From Mermis nigrescens (taxonomy: Eukaryota > Nematoda > Enoplea > Mermithida > Mermithidae): a DNA stretch of 64,000 bases. Below are positions 36,449-47,457 of this stretch, one piece after another. Numbering within the stretch: the first letter of the stretch is position 1; every line of letters starts with the position of its first letter. The position numbers and the translations under genes are program-made. The notes under the pieces were generated by a model. That model was given only the letters and a program-made list of their open reading frames with translations. It was not told the origin of the DNA and searched no databases. Location of the stretch: contig JAVLUZ010000562.1 in assembly GCA_036768485.1 (NCBI GenBank), positions 1 to 64,000 of the forward strand, read 5' to 3'.

Positions 36449-39400
36449 GGCTCGGAATTTCGGATGGGGGTTTCCGGCCTTTTCTTATGGAAGGGGGTAA
36501 ATAACCTCAAATTTTTGACCAAAAATACCTTAAAATGGCAGAAAAAATGCATATTTTCTCCACAAATAGGGGAGGGGTTGTGGTTCAAAAATTTTCTGGT
36601 TTTGGAGATGATGGTGGATGACCAACGTTAAGTTGGGGGATTCCCGCTAGTGATCGACCGGGCCTGAAAATCTGAAAATTCGGCCGGACCTACAAATCAA
36701 ATTACGTATACTATAAATATATCTCTTATATTAGTATACCAAAAAATGCATGTTATCTTACCAATAAGCGTGCATAATGTATTTATATACTGCAATATTT
36801 TTATTAAAAATAGAATCAAGCCAGCCTAAGGATGCATTCCAAACGATACGATATGCGCTCGCATATTATACCTCGCGATCCCTAATTTGTCATAGTTTTA
36901 TAGTACAAGGTCACTTTTTACACGCGCAAAGACAAAATGTGTCAATTTTTTGTCCATTTTACGCGTATTATATTTCAATATCTATATGTACATAGCTCAG
37001 TCAGTCGTTCTGTATTCGAATATTGCAATTTTCAACTCTTATTAATATACTTTGCCAAAGTCGGAATCTCTGATAATGTAAAATACAAAAGTTTATTAGG
37101 AAGGCGTGAAGCGCCAAAGCTTAAGATATTTGAATATTCTCACCGCTTTAAAACCTAATTTGCGGAATTGTTTTAATGTCAGGTAAAACATACCAGATTG
37201 GAGCGATAAAAGTTTTACAATTTTATCATGTTGTTAAACTTATGTAAATGTTTAGTTCCAAATAGACGATAGTCTAACGGTGAATTAGCGTGAAGTATCG
37301 GAATATTTCGGCTGTTTTATGCAATTCCAGCTGAATTCTATTGATTTATATCAAGAAATAACAGGGGTCTACTGACTGGAGCGCTAAGCGTTGGCAAATT
37401 CTGTTGTTCTCATTTAAAACTCAATCTTTAACGTTACAAAGGCATAATGCACATAAAACTTCAACATCCAGCAAAACTTCTAGATATACATATATAAAGA
37501 CGGTCACAAAACGTCTTTGTATGGCCAGAAAATCACTGCGGAATACCACGTAAATCGCCACATTGAATTCTCATTCGCTTGTTTCATTACAACAAGGCTC
37601 ACTCAAATAAATTCTGTTTACCTGGACATTTGTTAAGTATATTGTGAAATTAATTAAATCAATCCATATTACTAACGAGGAATCACCAAAAACGCAACGA
37701 ATGCACCGCTCTTACTATCTTCTATTAGGCAACAAAGTCATATGATCAAAAAAGCTTCTACATCTTGTGTCTGTCATTGAATTACTTTTCGTTTTAAACA
37801 CTTTAACATAAAACTGCAGACCCGGCGACCGGCCTACTTTCAGCCGGGGCCGGTCACCATAGGTGGGCAGCACCAAAATTCTGGGGGCGCAAGATTTTTC
37901 AAAGGTCAAGAAAAATGCTTTTAAAAATGGTGGTATGGCGAAAAAACACTTTAAATGTTTCTTATCGAGCACTATCCATTGGCATCAAAAAATTGCTTAA
38001 AAAACAAAAAAATCAAAAATTGAATTCTAGGAGGTATTTTGGTTTCTGAGGGGGTTATTTTGCTTTCTGTGGGTGGTGTTTTGGTTTCTGGAGGGTATTT
38101 GCCTTCTGGTGGTAACATACCCTCCCCTTGCCCACGTGTGCCGGTCACTCTCAGACGGGCGAGGCCGGGCGCCCGATCGATGACTGACCCGCATCCCATC
38201 GGCCTGTTACATGTACAGCTCCAATTCAAGACTAAATGGCTTAATTTTCAGCTGAAGAAAGGCAATAAAGATAACGAAAATATGAGCAATGAAATAGTTG
38301 CTCAAGCTCACATCGAGCAATATGCCCTTCAGCTGTTCGATTCAGCTGACACCGAAGACAGAAATTCCAGATTTGGAATGTATGTCTACGCGCATTTTTC
38401 TTTCTATTTTTTCTTTTCATAATCGTAATCAGACATTGTTTTTTGTACAAGTTCCATTTGTACATGTACAAAGATGGTTCCCAAAAATCTTTGTACTTTT
38501 TGTACACACAAATTTTTAAGTACTATGTATAATATGGTACAGTAGCGATTGTTTGACTTTTGGTAGCGTATTTTAGCTAATTTCTGGGTCTCTAAAGGCA
38601 AGAATCACTAAGAATCGTCTTAAAACGGCGCGTAGCGCCGAAAAATTTGACATTTACCTTTTGAAATGCAATTTATGTCAATATAAAGATATATAGAAAC
38701 ACAATTACCCATTCGCCGAAAATTTTTGCGAATTTTAGACCTTTTTTGCAATTTTTGTCTTCCCAAAAAATGTTTGTATATACATGTACAAAGACCGTCC
38801 CGAAAAGTCTTTGTACATCGGGAACAATCTTTGCCGAATACAAAAAACACTGAATCAGAATGAAAAAATTTGAATTAAAAAATTCTTAGATAGGCTTAGA
38901 TTGTGTCTCAGTTTTAATAATATAATAATGTAATATTAATAATTATATAATGTTTTTTGATAGTGTATTTTTATATTTCTTAAGAATAATACATTTTTTA
39001 GTGTAATGTTTTTGCAATAATAAGTTAATATTCGCAAATTTTATACACTATTAATTAAAGGACTAATGTTTTGCGGTTTGTTCCGTGTTTTTAGTGCATT
39101 GAAAAGACAGCTAAAACAGATTTTCAACACATTAGATCTAGTAAGACCTAAAAACCCAATATAGTCTAAATTAAAATTTTATTGTCTCTCTATCGTGTTT
39201 GTTTTCTCAATAATCCATAATTTCTTCATAAATTTTGATTATACATGGCAAATATGTAAATATGTAAAATAAAATTTTGACACCGTGCTCAATTATTAAG
39301 CTTATGTAAGAATTGTTATTCTGCATAACGCTTGGAAATGTTTTCCTAAATGGAGCTTCAGCCGGATATAAAAATTTATGTACAAATAAAATGATAATAT

Positions 39401-42400
39401 TTAAGCGAAAATTTTCAATTTTTTAAAAAATTTTCACTCAGTCGTTGTATAAAACTCTTTGACGCTAATGAATACCGGTATTTGCTGTGCCTCCTCACGG
39501 TACATAAATTTATTTATATCCTTAAATTTTCGACTAGACCCTAACCCTAAATAAAAGCATATGCATATGTGGGCCTACATGTACGTGCGTGGGAATGCTC
39601 GAAATTCTGGTACCATGAAGTTTATAGTATCTTTACTGTCAGTATAACTTAACATCCGGGTCTTTTATTATTAATCGAAAAACGACGTGTTTTTTATACG
39701 ATGGAAAAAAAGGAGGTTTACGATGAAGTTGCCCTCACTAGATGTGCAATAGCTCTTTTATTGGAAGAAATGTGGCAATTTAATGAGAAAATGAGATAAA
39801 ATTAAAGAATCGAAATTTTATCAAAAATTATTATTCTAAACTCTAAGCAGAAAATAAAGCAGTCGTTGCTCTAGTGTTTTAAGGTTTAAACTGCTTTTGG
39901 AGCCTATTACAGCTTGATAAAACTTTATTTTCGGGCTTTGCTTGCCTGACTCAGCCACGTCGAAACTATCTCCATAAAAAAACTTTGTCTACTCAACATT
40001 ATTTTGACATTATATTATTAGGTATATTGTTCATGTTCTGTGTTTGAGGTGTTTGACGGGATTTTGTTTTTCTAGAAATGTGGTGAAAATGTATAGAACA
40101 GCTGCTTATTTATTTGACGTATTAAGCGTTTTTGGCGAAATTGATGTCAAGGTACATAAATTACTACGTTTAACATGCCCAAATAATACTTGTAATTGCC
40201 TGCATTAGTCACTTCAAGAATTCGAAAACGGGTCACGCTTGTTATACAAGTACAACGTGCGAATTCTGGGGGGTGAAACCGAAGAAAAAAATTTAAGTGC
40301 CCTTTTTGGCTCAAAACCGAGGGGTGACTATGAGTCAAAAACACCTTTTTTGACGTTTCTGATGATGCTCTTTCTTTCTAGAACATGTCATGCTTTCTCA
40401 TCTTACGACGCGGTCTTCGAGTGAAGTATAAAGGAGACTTTAGGCGGGAGATGAAGTTTAAGTATTGCAATTTATTACATAAGATTTGGCATAGTATGCG
40501 TGCAGTATTTTAGTTCTTCTAATTAAAAGATTTGCGGGTAGAGCTATTTGAAATGAACGAGACTATTCATGCACATCAGAAGGTTTAGGAAGGGGTGTCG
40601 TACTTCCCTTATGAAGGGTTCAAAAGTTGGATCGAGCGAAATAGTGTATTTTAAATCGATTTCGATACAATTATCTCTTAGTCGCATCCTAATAACTTTA
40701 GTAAAGAGTCCCGATTATCCTAACCGTGACCTGCTTAAAATAAATTTTTACGTAAATTTAAAGAAAATTTCTACTGGGGTACCCTGACCCAGTGTTTTTT
40801 TGTTCATGGTCCGTTTGTATATATACATGTACAAAGATGGTCCCCAAAAGTTTTGTACATTTTGTACATGCAAAGTTTTACGTACTATAATATGGTACAG
40901 TAGCGATTTTAGTGTGGTAAAACAGGGTTTTTCGACCTTTGGTAGTGTATTTTAGCTAATTTCTGGGTTTCTGTCGCCAAAAATTACTAAAAATTGTCTC
41001 AAAACGGTGCGACGCGCCGAAAAATTTTACATTTTTCCATTCTAAATGCAAATTCTGCCATTCTAAAGATATATAAGACAAACAATTACTCATTTTCGGC
41101 GCGAAGCGCCGATAATTTTTCAGAATTTCACACCTTTTTACAGTTTTTGTCTTCCCAAAAATCTTTGTACATGTACAAAGACGGTCCTGAAAAGTCTTTG
41201 TACACCGGGAAAAATCTTTGCCGAATACAAAAAACCGTGCCCTGACCACATATAGACTATATATAGATTCTTATCTGCATCTATATCTTTTATGTAAATA
41301 GTTGCAACGTACTTTAATTTAATATTTACTTACAGTGTGTTCTATTTTATTACTCAGTTTGCATCAGAATAATTTTTTATCATTAAAGCATTGATATAAA
41401 ATCCTTTCTTCGCCTTTCTTTCAATGTCAATTACAGCTAGCAGAGAGCCGAAAGTATTCTAAATGGCGAGCTGCTTATTTACTGAACTGTCTCAAAAACG
41501 GCGAAATTCCTCAGCCTCCTTCCGAAGATAACACCAACTTAAATACTGGTAAGCAGGCCAAGGGAAGGAAGGCCACACATGGACGTGGGGAGGTTTGGGG
41601 GATTGTACCCCCAGAACTTGAAATACCCTCCGCAGATTACTGTGGACCCCCAGAATTCTATTTTTAGTAACATTTTGGCGATTTACCCCATCGTGACCCC
41701 CATTCCCATAATAAAACGCTTTTTGTTTACTCGTTGTATTTCCTCACATGATTGAACAGGCCAGGTACGGCATTATTTCATGTGTAGGTTTACAATGATT
41801 TTTATTTATTTATTTATTTTTTTCAGAATATTGTTTTTGTTATTGATGTTATTACTATTATCATACTATTTATAGTATTCGGGCGCATCGATGTACATTT
41901 TCTATTCCTGTCTTGCTCTGGCTATCTATTTACTCATTGTATTTCCACACTTGATTGAACAGGCCAGTTACGGCAGTATTTCACGTGTAGGTTTGCAATG
42001 TTTTTATTATTTATTATTTTTATTTATTTATTTGTTATTTCATTTATTTATTTAATTATTTATGTATTTTCTATTAATGTTTCTTTTTTATTATTAATTT
42101 TAATATTATTATTATCATTATTATCATAATATTTATAGTATCTATAATTTTTCTTCGTTTATTTATTTATTTATTCAATTTTTTTAATGATGAGAGGAAG
42201 TGTAGCCGTCTAGACTGGTGCCGCTAGGTTGCAGTGACAGTCAAAGGATTAAAGGCACGAAACTGTAGCAACCTAGGTCCTCTCTTATGACCTCGTCTGT
42301 TTATATGGTTTTTTTCTACTTCCTTTTTTCCTTTTTCTTTTCTTTTTTATGTAAGTTTTCGTTTTATAATCCTGCCTACTTTTTCTGTTTCATTTAGACT

Positions 42401-45400
42401 TTTGCGTCTCATAAAACATGTATATAATCTGCCATAATATAATTTTTTAATTACACTTATGCTATTTCACGCGTCCTTTTTGGTTCTTTCTTACTAATAG
42501 CATGATGCACCTCTATATCTGTCCCTCTTTCTTCTTTTTTATGTTGTTTTTTCTTCTTTTTTTCTCTTTTTTAGTATTTGCCTTTTTATTTATCTATTTA
42601 TTTATTTACTTATTTATTTTTCTCCTCATTTTCTTTTTTTCTCTTTGCTTCTTTCTCGTATTGATGACTTCTTACTATTTGGTGCTGTTCATGTAGCGGA
42701 CCCAATATAAATTGGCTTATATCTAGGAAATTTCATCTGTATAGCTTGCAAAAACCGCACTTTTAGTCTTTTCCTACATGCGCTATGACGGTTTTTCCTA
42801 TTCAGCAAAGATTTTTCCCGATGTTGAAAGGCTTTTCGAGACCGCCTTTTTACATGTTGTACAATGATTTTGGGAAGACGAAAACTGTTAAATAAATCTG
42901 AAATGTCTGAAAATTTTCAGCGCTCGTGCCGCAGTGAGCAATTGTCTTTTCTACACGTCTTTATAATGTAAAAATTTGCTTTTTAAAAGGCATAAATATC
43001 AAATTTTTCGTCGTTTTGAGAAATTTCAGTTTTTTTTTGTCGTCAGGAACCCCAAAAATCGGCCAAACTACACTCACCAAATGTCGAAATACTTTGTTTC
43101 ATTACACTGAAAGCGCCGTTATACCATAGTTTAGCACCTAAAATTTGCATTCTCAAAATGTGGGGACCATCTTTGTACTGACGTGCATATATAGGCACTT
43201 AAAAAACACTGCGCGGCATCCATCAAGGTACCCGGGAAAAAACTTGACTCTAGGCGGAATCGAACCCGCGGTCAGTGAGCTCAAAGGCAAGAGCGAAAGC
43301 ATGGCTCAAAGCTCCGAAAATTTTAGGATTTTTTGACAAACGTGTGTAATTTTTCCACCTTTACATGCATTGTTTTACCTTTCAACTGCCAAGCGGGGAG
43401 GGGGAGCTGGCGTCCATACTTGCACAGCATGGGAATTCTGGGGGGGGTGAAATTATATAGTGACTTTCTTGTGTTCAAAATTGGTAGGTACGCGTCGCGT
43501 TTCTGACAATGCCCTATCTTTCTAGAGCATAAATGCATGCAAAAGTTTAAAAAAAAAATAAAAAGGAACAAACTCAACAAAATAAAGTCAAAACAATAGA
43601 TAGCTAAAAACGCTTAAAAAAGTATCTTTTTTAAAAAATTTTTAGAAAATTCCTTCAGAACTTTAAAAAAATCGGCAATTCTGGGAGGAGGGCGAAACAA
43701 AATGGGAGGGGGGTGAAAATTTTTCTGGGGGGAGGGTGAAGCCCTCAACCTTTTCCCAAGATCATGCATGTTGGCGCCCCATCCCTAAATACGGTCTTGC
43801 TGATAAGTATATTTATCAGCTGTCTTCCGTGACTTAAAGTGACGTGTTAGTGCTTTTTTGTCTTTTATCCTTTCAACGACTGAGTTTCCTTAGTAATTAG
43901 AAACTCAGAATTTTTTGTTCAATTAACGGACAACATGCCGTTTATTATTTTACCTTATAAATTTCTTTTGACTGCTTTGAAAAATGACGCCGCAAGGCTT
44001 ATTCATTAAGTGGAATAAGGACAGTGCTTCAGTTAGGGAATCACTTTTTTATAATTAACTAAATTTGCGTATTGAATTTAAAATTATCATCTTTTTATCT
44101 TCGAGCCATTTCTGCATATTATAGATTGCTTTTCTATTTCTAGTGGATTTTACTAGTTTACTACTTACAATACTTCTTTAATGTAAGACTCATATTTTGT
44201 ATGCTTTTCAGCTCGGCCGAGGGTTTTTATATCGTTTCACTTATAGCGTCTATGCACTGTCCTCTAAGAAATAAATTGAGAGGTTCAAGTATCTAAAAAT
44301 TGTGTTATATCAGATAAGAGTATAATAAATCTTTGTTGCCGGATATTTGCCAAACTCGCCTCTCTTTATAAACTCATTGGCATATAACCAAACAAGACTA
44401 TTTTGAAGAAAAAGGAGAGTATTTGTGAAATGTCATCAAGTAATGTAGTCTGCAGCACACATGGGCGTGGAGGGTATGGACCCCCGAGAATCCGGCGGAC
44501 CCCCCCCCAAATCGATAGACTACCGTTATTGAATTTTAGTGCTATTTTTTGACAATTTCGCTCTATCTGACCCCCACAATTTGGCTGCTGCTTATGTATG
44601 GTCAGCAGCCTAGACATTATGTACGTGCGAAATGCAGATTAATCATAGTAACTTCGGTGAAAAATTACGCGTCAATAGCATACATGTGCAGCATGTAAAT
44701 TCTGGGGTCAGGCCCAAATACAATTTTAAAAAGTGCCTTTTTTGGGCTAAAAGCGATGGGTACATGTCAAAAACACTTTTTTGACGTTTCAAACAATGCT
44801 CGTTCTTTCTAGAAGATACAAACACAAAAACTTTCAAGGAAAAATTTGAAAAAATAGAGTAAATTGAACAAAATATAGTCGAAAAATGTATTTATAGCGC
44901 GTAACGCCGAAATTTTGAGAGGTTTGAGCCAAAAATGAGCTAAAAACGTTTAGAAAACACATTTTTTTTACAAATTTTTCGAAAAATCGATAATTCTGGG
45001 GGTCGCGGGCCCGCGGCTATTTCGCGGAGGGGGTAAGTTGCCGTTCTAGGGGAGAGAGTCAAAACCCCCAAACCCCGGAGAAGACGTATGGTCAATAGCG
45101 CTCGTAAGTATGCCTTCTATTTGTCACCACATACTGACGCAAGGAAAGTCATAGACAAAAAAAGTGGTAGGTAGTGATCGACCGGAGATCCGGCTCCGGT
45201 CTCCAGCAAATCCGGCCATTTTTCCACTCAGGTGCTCCGGCCGGAGGACATCCAAAAATCGGCCGGAGGCCGGAAAATTTTTTTCGTTTTCTGCATAGTG
45301 ACCGAACGTACTAATTGCTGGCATTATGCTTATTAAATTTAGTCAGAGCACAATACAATAGCAGAAAAAGGAAATAGCACCAAATAAAGTGTCTATCACC

Positions 45401-47220
45401 ACCACAATCGTAAAATATTCATTTTAAGGAGGAAAGAAAATTACTCAATTGATCGATTCATGCAATCGCTGTGAAACAACAAGATTGCCGAGTAATTTTG
45501 AATAAAATTTTGTTGAATGTAGTCTATTTTGCATAACTAACCAGCTGGTATGCAGTTGAGATGCATGTGCATTATGGTCTAGGTCTTGGTCACAAAGATG
45601 TCCTATCTATCCACACGTGTAAAATAATATTTCTCCGGCTCCGGCCGAGCAACATGGTCCAATCCGGCTCCGGCCGGATCTCCGGCTCGGCCGATTCGTC
45701 CGCCGATCTCCGGCTCCGGCCGGATTCCCGGCTTTGGCCGGATCTCCGGCTCCGGCCGGATCTCCCGGCTCCGGCCATTTTGGCCGCTCCGGTCGATCAC
45801 TAGTGGTAGGTACCTACCTACTCGTACCTGTATCTCATTGAATTGGAGGATATATTTTGCATTGCCAACTTGACGTATATAATACATTAGTATCAAACCG
45901 CTACTATTTAGCAACTTAACTACCTCCACCTAAAAATCTTACAACATTTCTGATTTCGTAATTCATGAAATAGAATTTTTCAAAGACTTTCCGTTGTTTA
46001 CTAAAGAATATGCTTTGATCCCAATGTTTATGTATTTATCTTTCTTCCTTATTTCGCCACTTTTGTTGTAAAACATTCAATGATTACTAATTTTGTAGAT
46101 TTGTCTTTGCCCGGAACGTCGAATCTTCCCACTTCTACCGATTCAACTGCGAATGATCCTTCAGTAAATACAAAACCAAACAATACTGTTGTCGAAACGC
46201 CGAAAGTTTTCGAGGCTGCAAAAGCGCAAGGTAAAAATATCTTTCATTGGTACACTTATCTTTGCAAAAAAAGTTGTGCTAATTTGCCTGGCATAGTCTT
46301 TTTTTAGGCGAATATTTCTTGATATCTTTATTATAAAAGACGGGAGCGATTGGACATATTTTGCTTCACGATGTGAAATATTAGTGTCATAGATGCACGG
46401 TTGACCAGGAGGGGATAAATCGAAATTTTGGTGTCAGGGACAGGTAAAATACACGATTTTTACTACAGTAAATTGCGTTTGTGGCTATTTTCACGTCGAA
46501 ATCGCTTGAAAATGCACGATTTTTTTACTCTAACTGTTTGACAGTTTCAAAATTACGGACCCGACAGTGAGGGGGTACACTCTCTCTCACCTCCTTATGT
46601 GAGATTGGACACATTTTGATTTACGATGTGAAATATTGCAGCCTATGCAGACGAACATACGTGATTAAGGGGGGCTTTGCGGGATTTTCATTCCCCGGAA
46701 AGGTTATTAACCTTCAGAAATTTCTTCACCTGCGAGAATTCACGATTTTATAATAAAAAATCGTAAAAAAGGGATATATAATTGTTTCAAGCGTTAAGCT
46801 GTCTGTTTGCTCAAATGTTTAAAGTTCCGGCTCTTCGCCGCCATATGCTCACTTTTTGACTACATTTTGCGCAAATTATTCGAATTCTTTGGTTTTTTTC
46901 AATTTTAGAAAATTTTTTTTAAAATTTTTTAACACTTTAGAAAATTTTTTGCCATCACTCCTAGAATTCGCATGCTGTGCATGTCAGAGCACAAAATGCT
47001 TTTTTATGTCATTAATATTCGATTTAAATCAAAATAAGTTTTATTTTAAGATTCCTCGTTGAAAATAAGCGATTCTAACGTTGATGTTTACGTCAAAGTT
47101 CAAAAATGCTGCAAGCAAGCTATTAGCGCCCTCGACTATGAAGACGACAAAACGGCTATTGAAAATTTAACTCTTGCGTTGCAATTATTGACAGCTAAAA
47201 AAATCGTGACTAATGTGTAG
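30748..47220 (+). CDS. VTA1: VTA1/LIP5, VPS4 cofactor of the ESCRT pathway (7 exons, complete)
   Basis: Seven exons (30748-30844, 34749-34843, 38252-38379, 40076-40151, 41437-41548, 46099-46230, 47051-47220) join in frame with GT-AG borders to give 269 residues; human VTA1 has 307. The protein stimulates the AAA ATPase VPS4, which disassembles ESCRT-III on endosomes. Residues about 1-165 form the conserved MIT-like N-terminal domain (IANYFKIAREH, AHIEQYALQLFDSADTEDR, RKYSKWRAAYLLNCLKNGE). A Ser/Thr/Pro/Asn-rich linker (about 170-225) follows. Residues about 228-263 form the VPS4-binding VSL domain (KVQKCCKQAISALDYEDD). Start: first ATG before the conserved block. Introns are packed with transposons, yet no coding lesion is seen. 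Confidence 0.95.
32704..32937 (+). mobile_element. hAT-like MITE, CATACATGTAACGGC family
   Basis: Starts CATACATGTAACGGC and ends GTTACACGTATG, a good inverted pair. Flanks CTCCTCGG and GTTTTCGG match only 5/8. A related copy with a TA expansion in its end lies near 36399. Confidence 0.65.
33602..33982 (-). mobile_element. GTAC-palindrome MITE, reverse, nested
   Basis: Starts CACTTTTTTGTATTCGGC and ends AGAAAAACACTG; flanks TTTAGGGC and TTTAGGAC match 7/8. Third nesting level inside VTA1 intron 1. Confidence 0.85.
34749..34843 (+). CDS. VTA1: VTA1 exon 2
   Basis: Codes residues 33-64: SMYYNLQCAMRIDKKSPDC, then VKFLTDTLADLEK. Acceptor ttttcag, donor AAA|gtaggc, ending in phase 0. Confidence 0.92.
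35274..36365. mobile_element. TIR element TAGTGCTGGCCTC (VTA1 intron 2)
   Basis: Left TAGTGCTGGCCTCTAAAA and right TTTTAGAGGCCAGCACTA are exact inverted ends. The only duplication visible is TA, or TATA, so Tc1/mariner-type is possible. The right interior repeats 'ggttttttttaggttacaa' several times (35825-36340). No transposase seen. Confidence 0.72.
36399..36634 (+). mobile_element. CATACATGTAACGGC-family MITE with TA expansion
   Basis: CATGTA, then a TA run, then ACGGCTCGGAATTTCGG, parallel to 32704-32937. The right end is degraded. Confidence 0.5.
36404..36447. repeat. (TA)22 microsatellite
   Basis: Uninterrupted TA dinucleotides, placed inside the terminal CATGTA of a MITE. Confidence 0.95.
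36648..38186. mobile_element. Probable hAT-like element TAGTGATCGACCGGG (VTA1 intron 2)
   Basis: Left TAGTGATCGACCGGGCC and right complement CAGTCATCGATCGGGC are similar, and the interior near both ends is rich in 'ggccgg'. The flanks share only CCCGC, so the boundaries are tentative. It holds the MITE 37858-38140. Confidence 0.5.
37858..38140 (+). mobile_element. hAT-like MITE, CATAGGTGGGCAGC family, nested
   Basis: A perfect 8-bp duplication CCGGTCAC (37850-37857, 38141-38148), start CATAGGTGGGCAGC and end CCCACGTGTG. It ends 111 bp before VTA1 exon 3. Confidence 0.9.
38252..38379 (+). CDS. VTA1: VTA1 exon 3
   Basis: Codes residues 65-106 plus two bases: LKKGNKDNENMSNEIV, then AQAHIEQYALQLFDSAD and TEDRNSRFG. 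Acceptor aattttcag, donor AT|gtatgt. Confidence 0.95.
38434..38852 (+). mobile_element. GTAC-palindrome MITE (VTA1 intron 3)
   Basis: CATTGTTTTTTGTAC start, CAAAAAACACTG end; AATCAGA flanks both sides (7 bp, one-base offset). It begins 54 bp after the exon 3 donor. Confidence 0.85.
38861..40075. other. VTA1 intron 3, AT-rich remainder
   Basis: No further element ends or exons recognised; very AT-rich with short hairpins. Confidence 0.35.
40076..40151 (+). CDS. VTA1: VTA1 exon 4
   Basis: Codes residues 107-132: INVVKMYRTAAYLFDV, then LSVFGEIDVK. Acceptor tttttctag, donor AAG|gtacat. Matches the conserved SFYTASLLIDVITVFGE-type helix of the family. Confidence 0.93.
40240..40400 (+). mobile_element. 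Truncated CATACATG-family MITE
   Basis: Shares 'gaattctggggggtgaaac', 'tttttgacgtttctga' and 'tctttctagaac' with the 44679-45091 copy; neither end is complete. Confidence 0.55.
40790..41239 (+). mobile_element. GTAC-palindrome MITE, best-preserved copy (VTA1 intron 4)
   Basis: A 450-bp element with a perfect 8-bp duplication CCCTGACC (40782-40789, 41240-41247) and ends CAGTGTTTTTTTG and CAAAAAACCGTG, fitting hAT. Landmarks: CATGTACAAAG near both ends, 'actataatatggtacagtag', two GGCGC hairpins (about 41008 and 41098), and the terminal 'ctttgccgaatacaaa'. Non-coding. Confidence 0.93.
41437..41548 (+). CDS. VTA1: VTA1 exon 5
   Basis: Codes residues 133-169 plus one base: LAESRKYSKWRAAYLLNCL, then KNGEIPQPPSEDNTNLNT. 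Acceptor ttacag, donor G|gtaagc. Confidence 0.95.
41573..41718 (-). mobile_element. Degraded ACACATGGACGTGGGG-type MITE
   Basis: 'acacatggacgtggggaggt', 'tacccccagaacttgaaata' and 'gacccccattccc' match the G-rich family; the right end is lost. It starts 25 bp after VTA1 exon 5. Confidence 0.55.
41719..42710 (+). repeat. T-rich block with 200-bp duplication and dispersed copy
   Basis: 'ttgattgaacaggcca..tacggca..tatttca' occurs twice (about 41750 and 41950). A TTTATTTAT-rich stretch follows. The segment 42312-42560, including 'tttagacttttgcgtctcata' and 'tactaatagcatgatgcacc', recurs inverted at about 54420-54700. It may be a retroelement or DNA-element fragment; the class is unknown. Confidence 0.55.
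42800..43200 (-). mobile_element. Diverged GTAC-palindrome MITE remnant
   Basis: 'tattcagcaaagatttttcccgatg', 'tttgggaagacgaaaactg' and 'gtggggaccatctttgtac' follow the family's reverse order, but with many changes and no clear ends. Confidence 0.6.
43415..43770 (+). mobile_element. hAT-like MITE, CATACATG family
   Basis: Starts CATACTTGCACAGCATGG and ends ATCATGCATG; flanks CTGGCGTC and TTGGCGCC match 6/8. Confidence 0.72.
44456..44600 (-). mobile_element. Short hAT-like MITE, CACACATGGGCG family
   Basis: Only 145 bp, CACACATGGGCG start and CTTATGTATG end; flanks GTCTGCAG and GTCAGCAG match 7/8. Confidence 0.75.
44679..45091 (+). mobile_element. hAT-like MITE, CATACATG family
   Basis: A perfect 8-bp duplication GTCAATAG (44671-44678, 45092-45099); start CATACATGTGCAGCATG and end GAAGACGTATG. 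Confidence 0.9.
45172..45802. mobile_element. hAT-like element with CCGGCTCCGGC subterminal arrays
   Basis: The ends TAGTGATCGACCGGAG and (complement) TAGTGATCGACCGGAG are identical, with a perfect 8-bp duplication GTGGTAGG (45164-45171, 45803-45810). Tandem 'ccggctccggccggat' motifs fill 45640-45790 and a shorter set lies at the left. It is in VTA1 intron 5. The open frames across the array (Arg/Ser/Gly repeats) are by-products. Confidence 0.92.
46099..46230 (+). CDS. VTA1: VTA1 exon 6
   Basis: Codes residues 170-213 plus one base, a low-complexity linker (DLSLPGTSNLPTSTDST, later VFEAAKAQ). It is assigned by phase and open frame more than by similarity. Acceptor ttttgtag, donor G|gtaaaa. 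An additional small exon between exons 5 and 6 cannot be excluded because both borders are phase 1. Confidence 0.75.
46349..46640 (+). repeat. 35-bp direct repeats bracketing ~220 bp
   Basis: 'gattggacatattttg' with 'acgatgtgaaatatt' near 46349 recurs as 'gattggacacattttg' with 'acgatgtgaaatatt' near 46604. Likely a local duplication in VTA1 intron 6. Confidence 0.55.
46656..46984 (-). mobile_element. hAT-like MITE, CATACATG family, reverse
   Basis: Ends 'gaattcgcatgctgtgcatgt', the complement of the family start; flanks CAGACGAA and CAGAGCAC match 5/8. Its edge is 66 bp from VTA1 exon 7. Confidence 0.62.
47051..47220 (+). CDS. VTA1: VTA1 exon 7 (VSL domain and stop)
   Basis: Codes residues 214-269 and TAG. 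VYVKVQKCCKQAISALDYE and ENLTLALQLLTAKK match the C-terminal VPS4-binding domain. Acceptor tattttaag. Confidence 0.95.
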
Positions 47221-47297
47221 AAAAGACTGTGCGTTCGGCAGTGGGCAAGATAAAATGGTTAGTGGGGTTGAAAGTCCAGAAATGCTTACAGTGTAAG

Positions 47298-47457
47298 CAT
47301 ACATGGGCAACGACCAATTTCTGGGGGGTCTGGGTGGTGTAAAACTGGCAAAAATATCCAAAAATGCCAAAAATTTAATTCTCGGGGTCTATCGACTTTT
47401 GGGGGTCTTTAGGATTCTGGGAGGTGTAACCCCATAAAGCCTCCACGCCCATTTGTG
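47298..47457 (+). mobile_element. hAT-like MITE downstream of VTA1 stop
   Basis: CATACATGGGC start and CACGCCCATTTGTG end; flanks AGTGTAAG and ATAGTAAG match 6/8. It begins 77 bp after the stop codon, with no AATAAA before it, so it may lie in the 3'UTR; AATAAAA occurs at about 47633. Confidence 0.7.

Noticed and set aside
42502..42696. 64-codon Phe/Leu-rich open frame
   Set aside because: T-rich low-complexity DNA; the same sequence is found inverted near 54500 without coding signs.
45590..45929. Open frames rich in Gly/Arg/Ser/Pro
   Set aside because: Translation of the CCGGCTCCGGC array of a hAT-like element.
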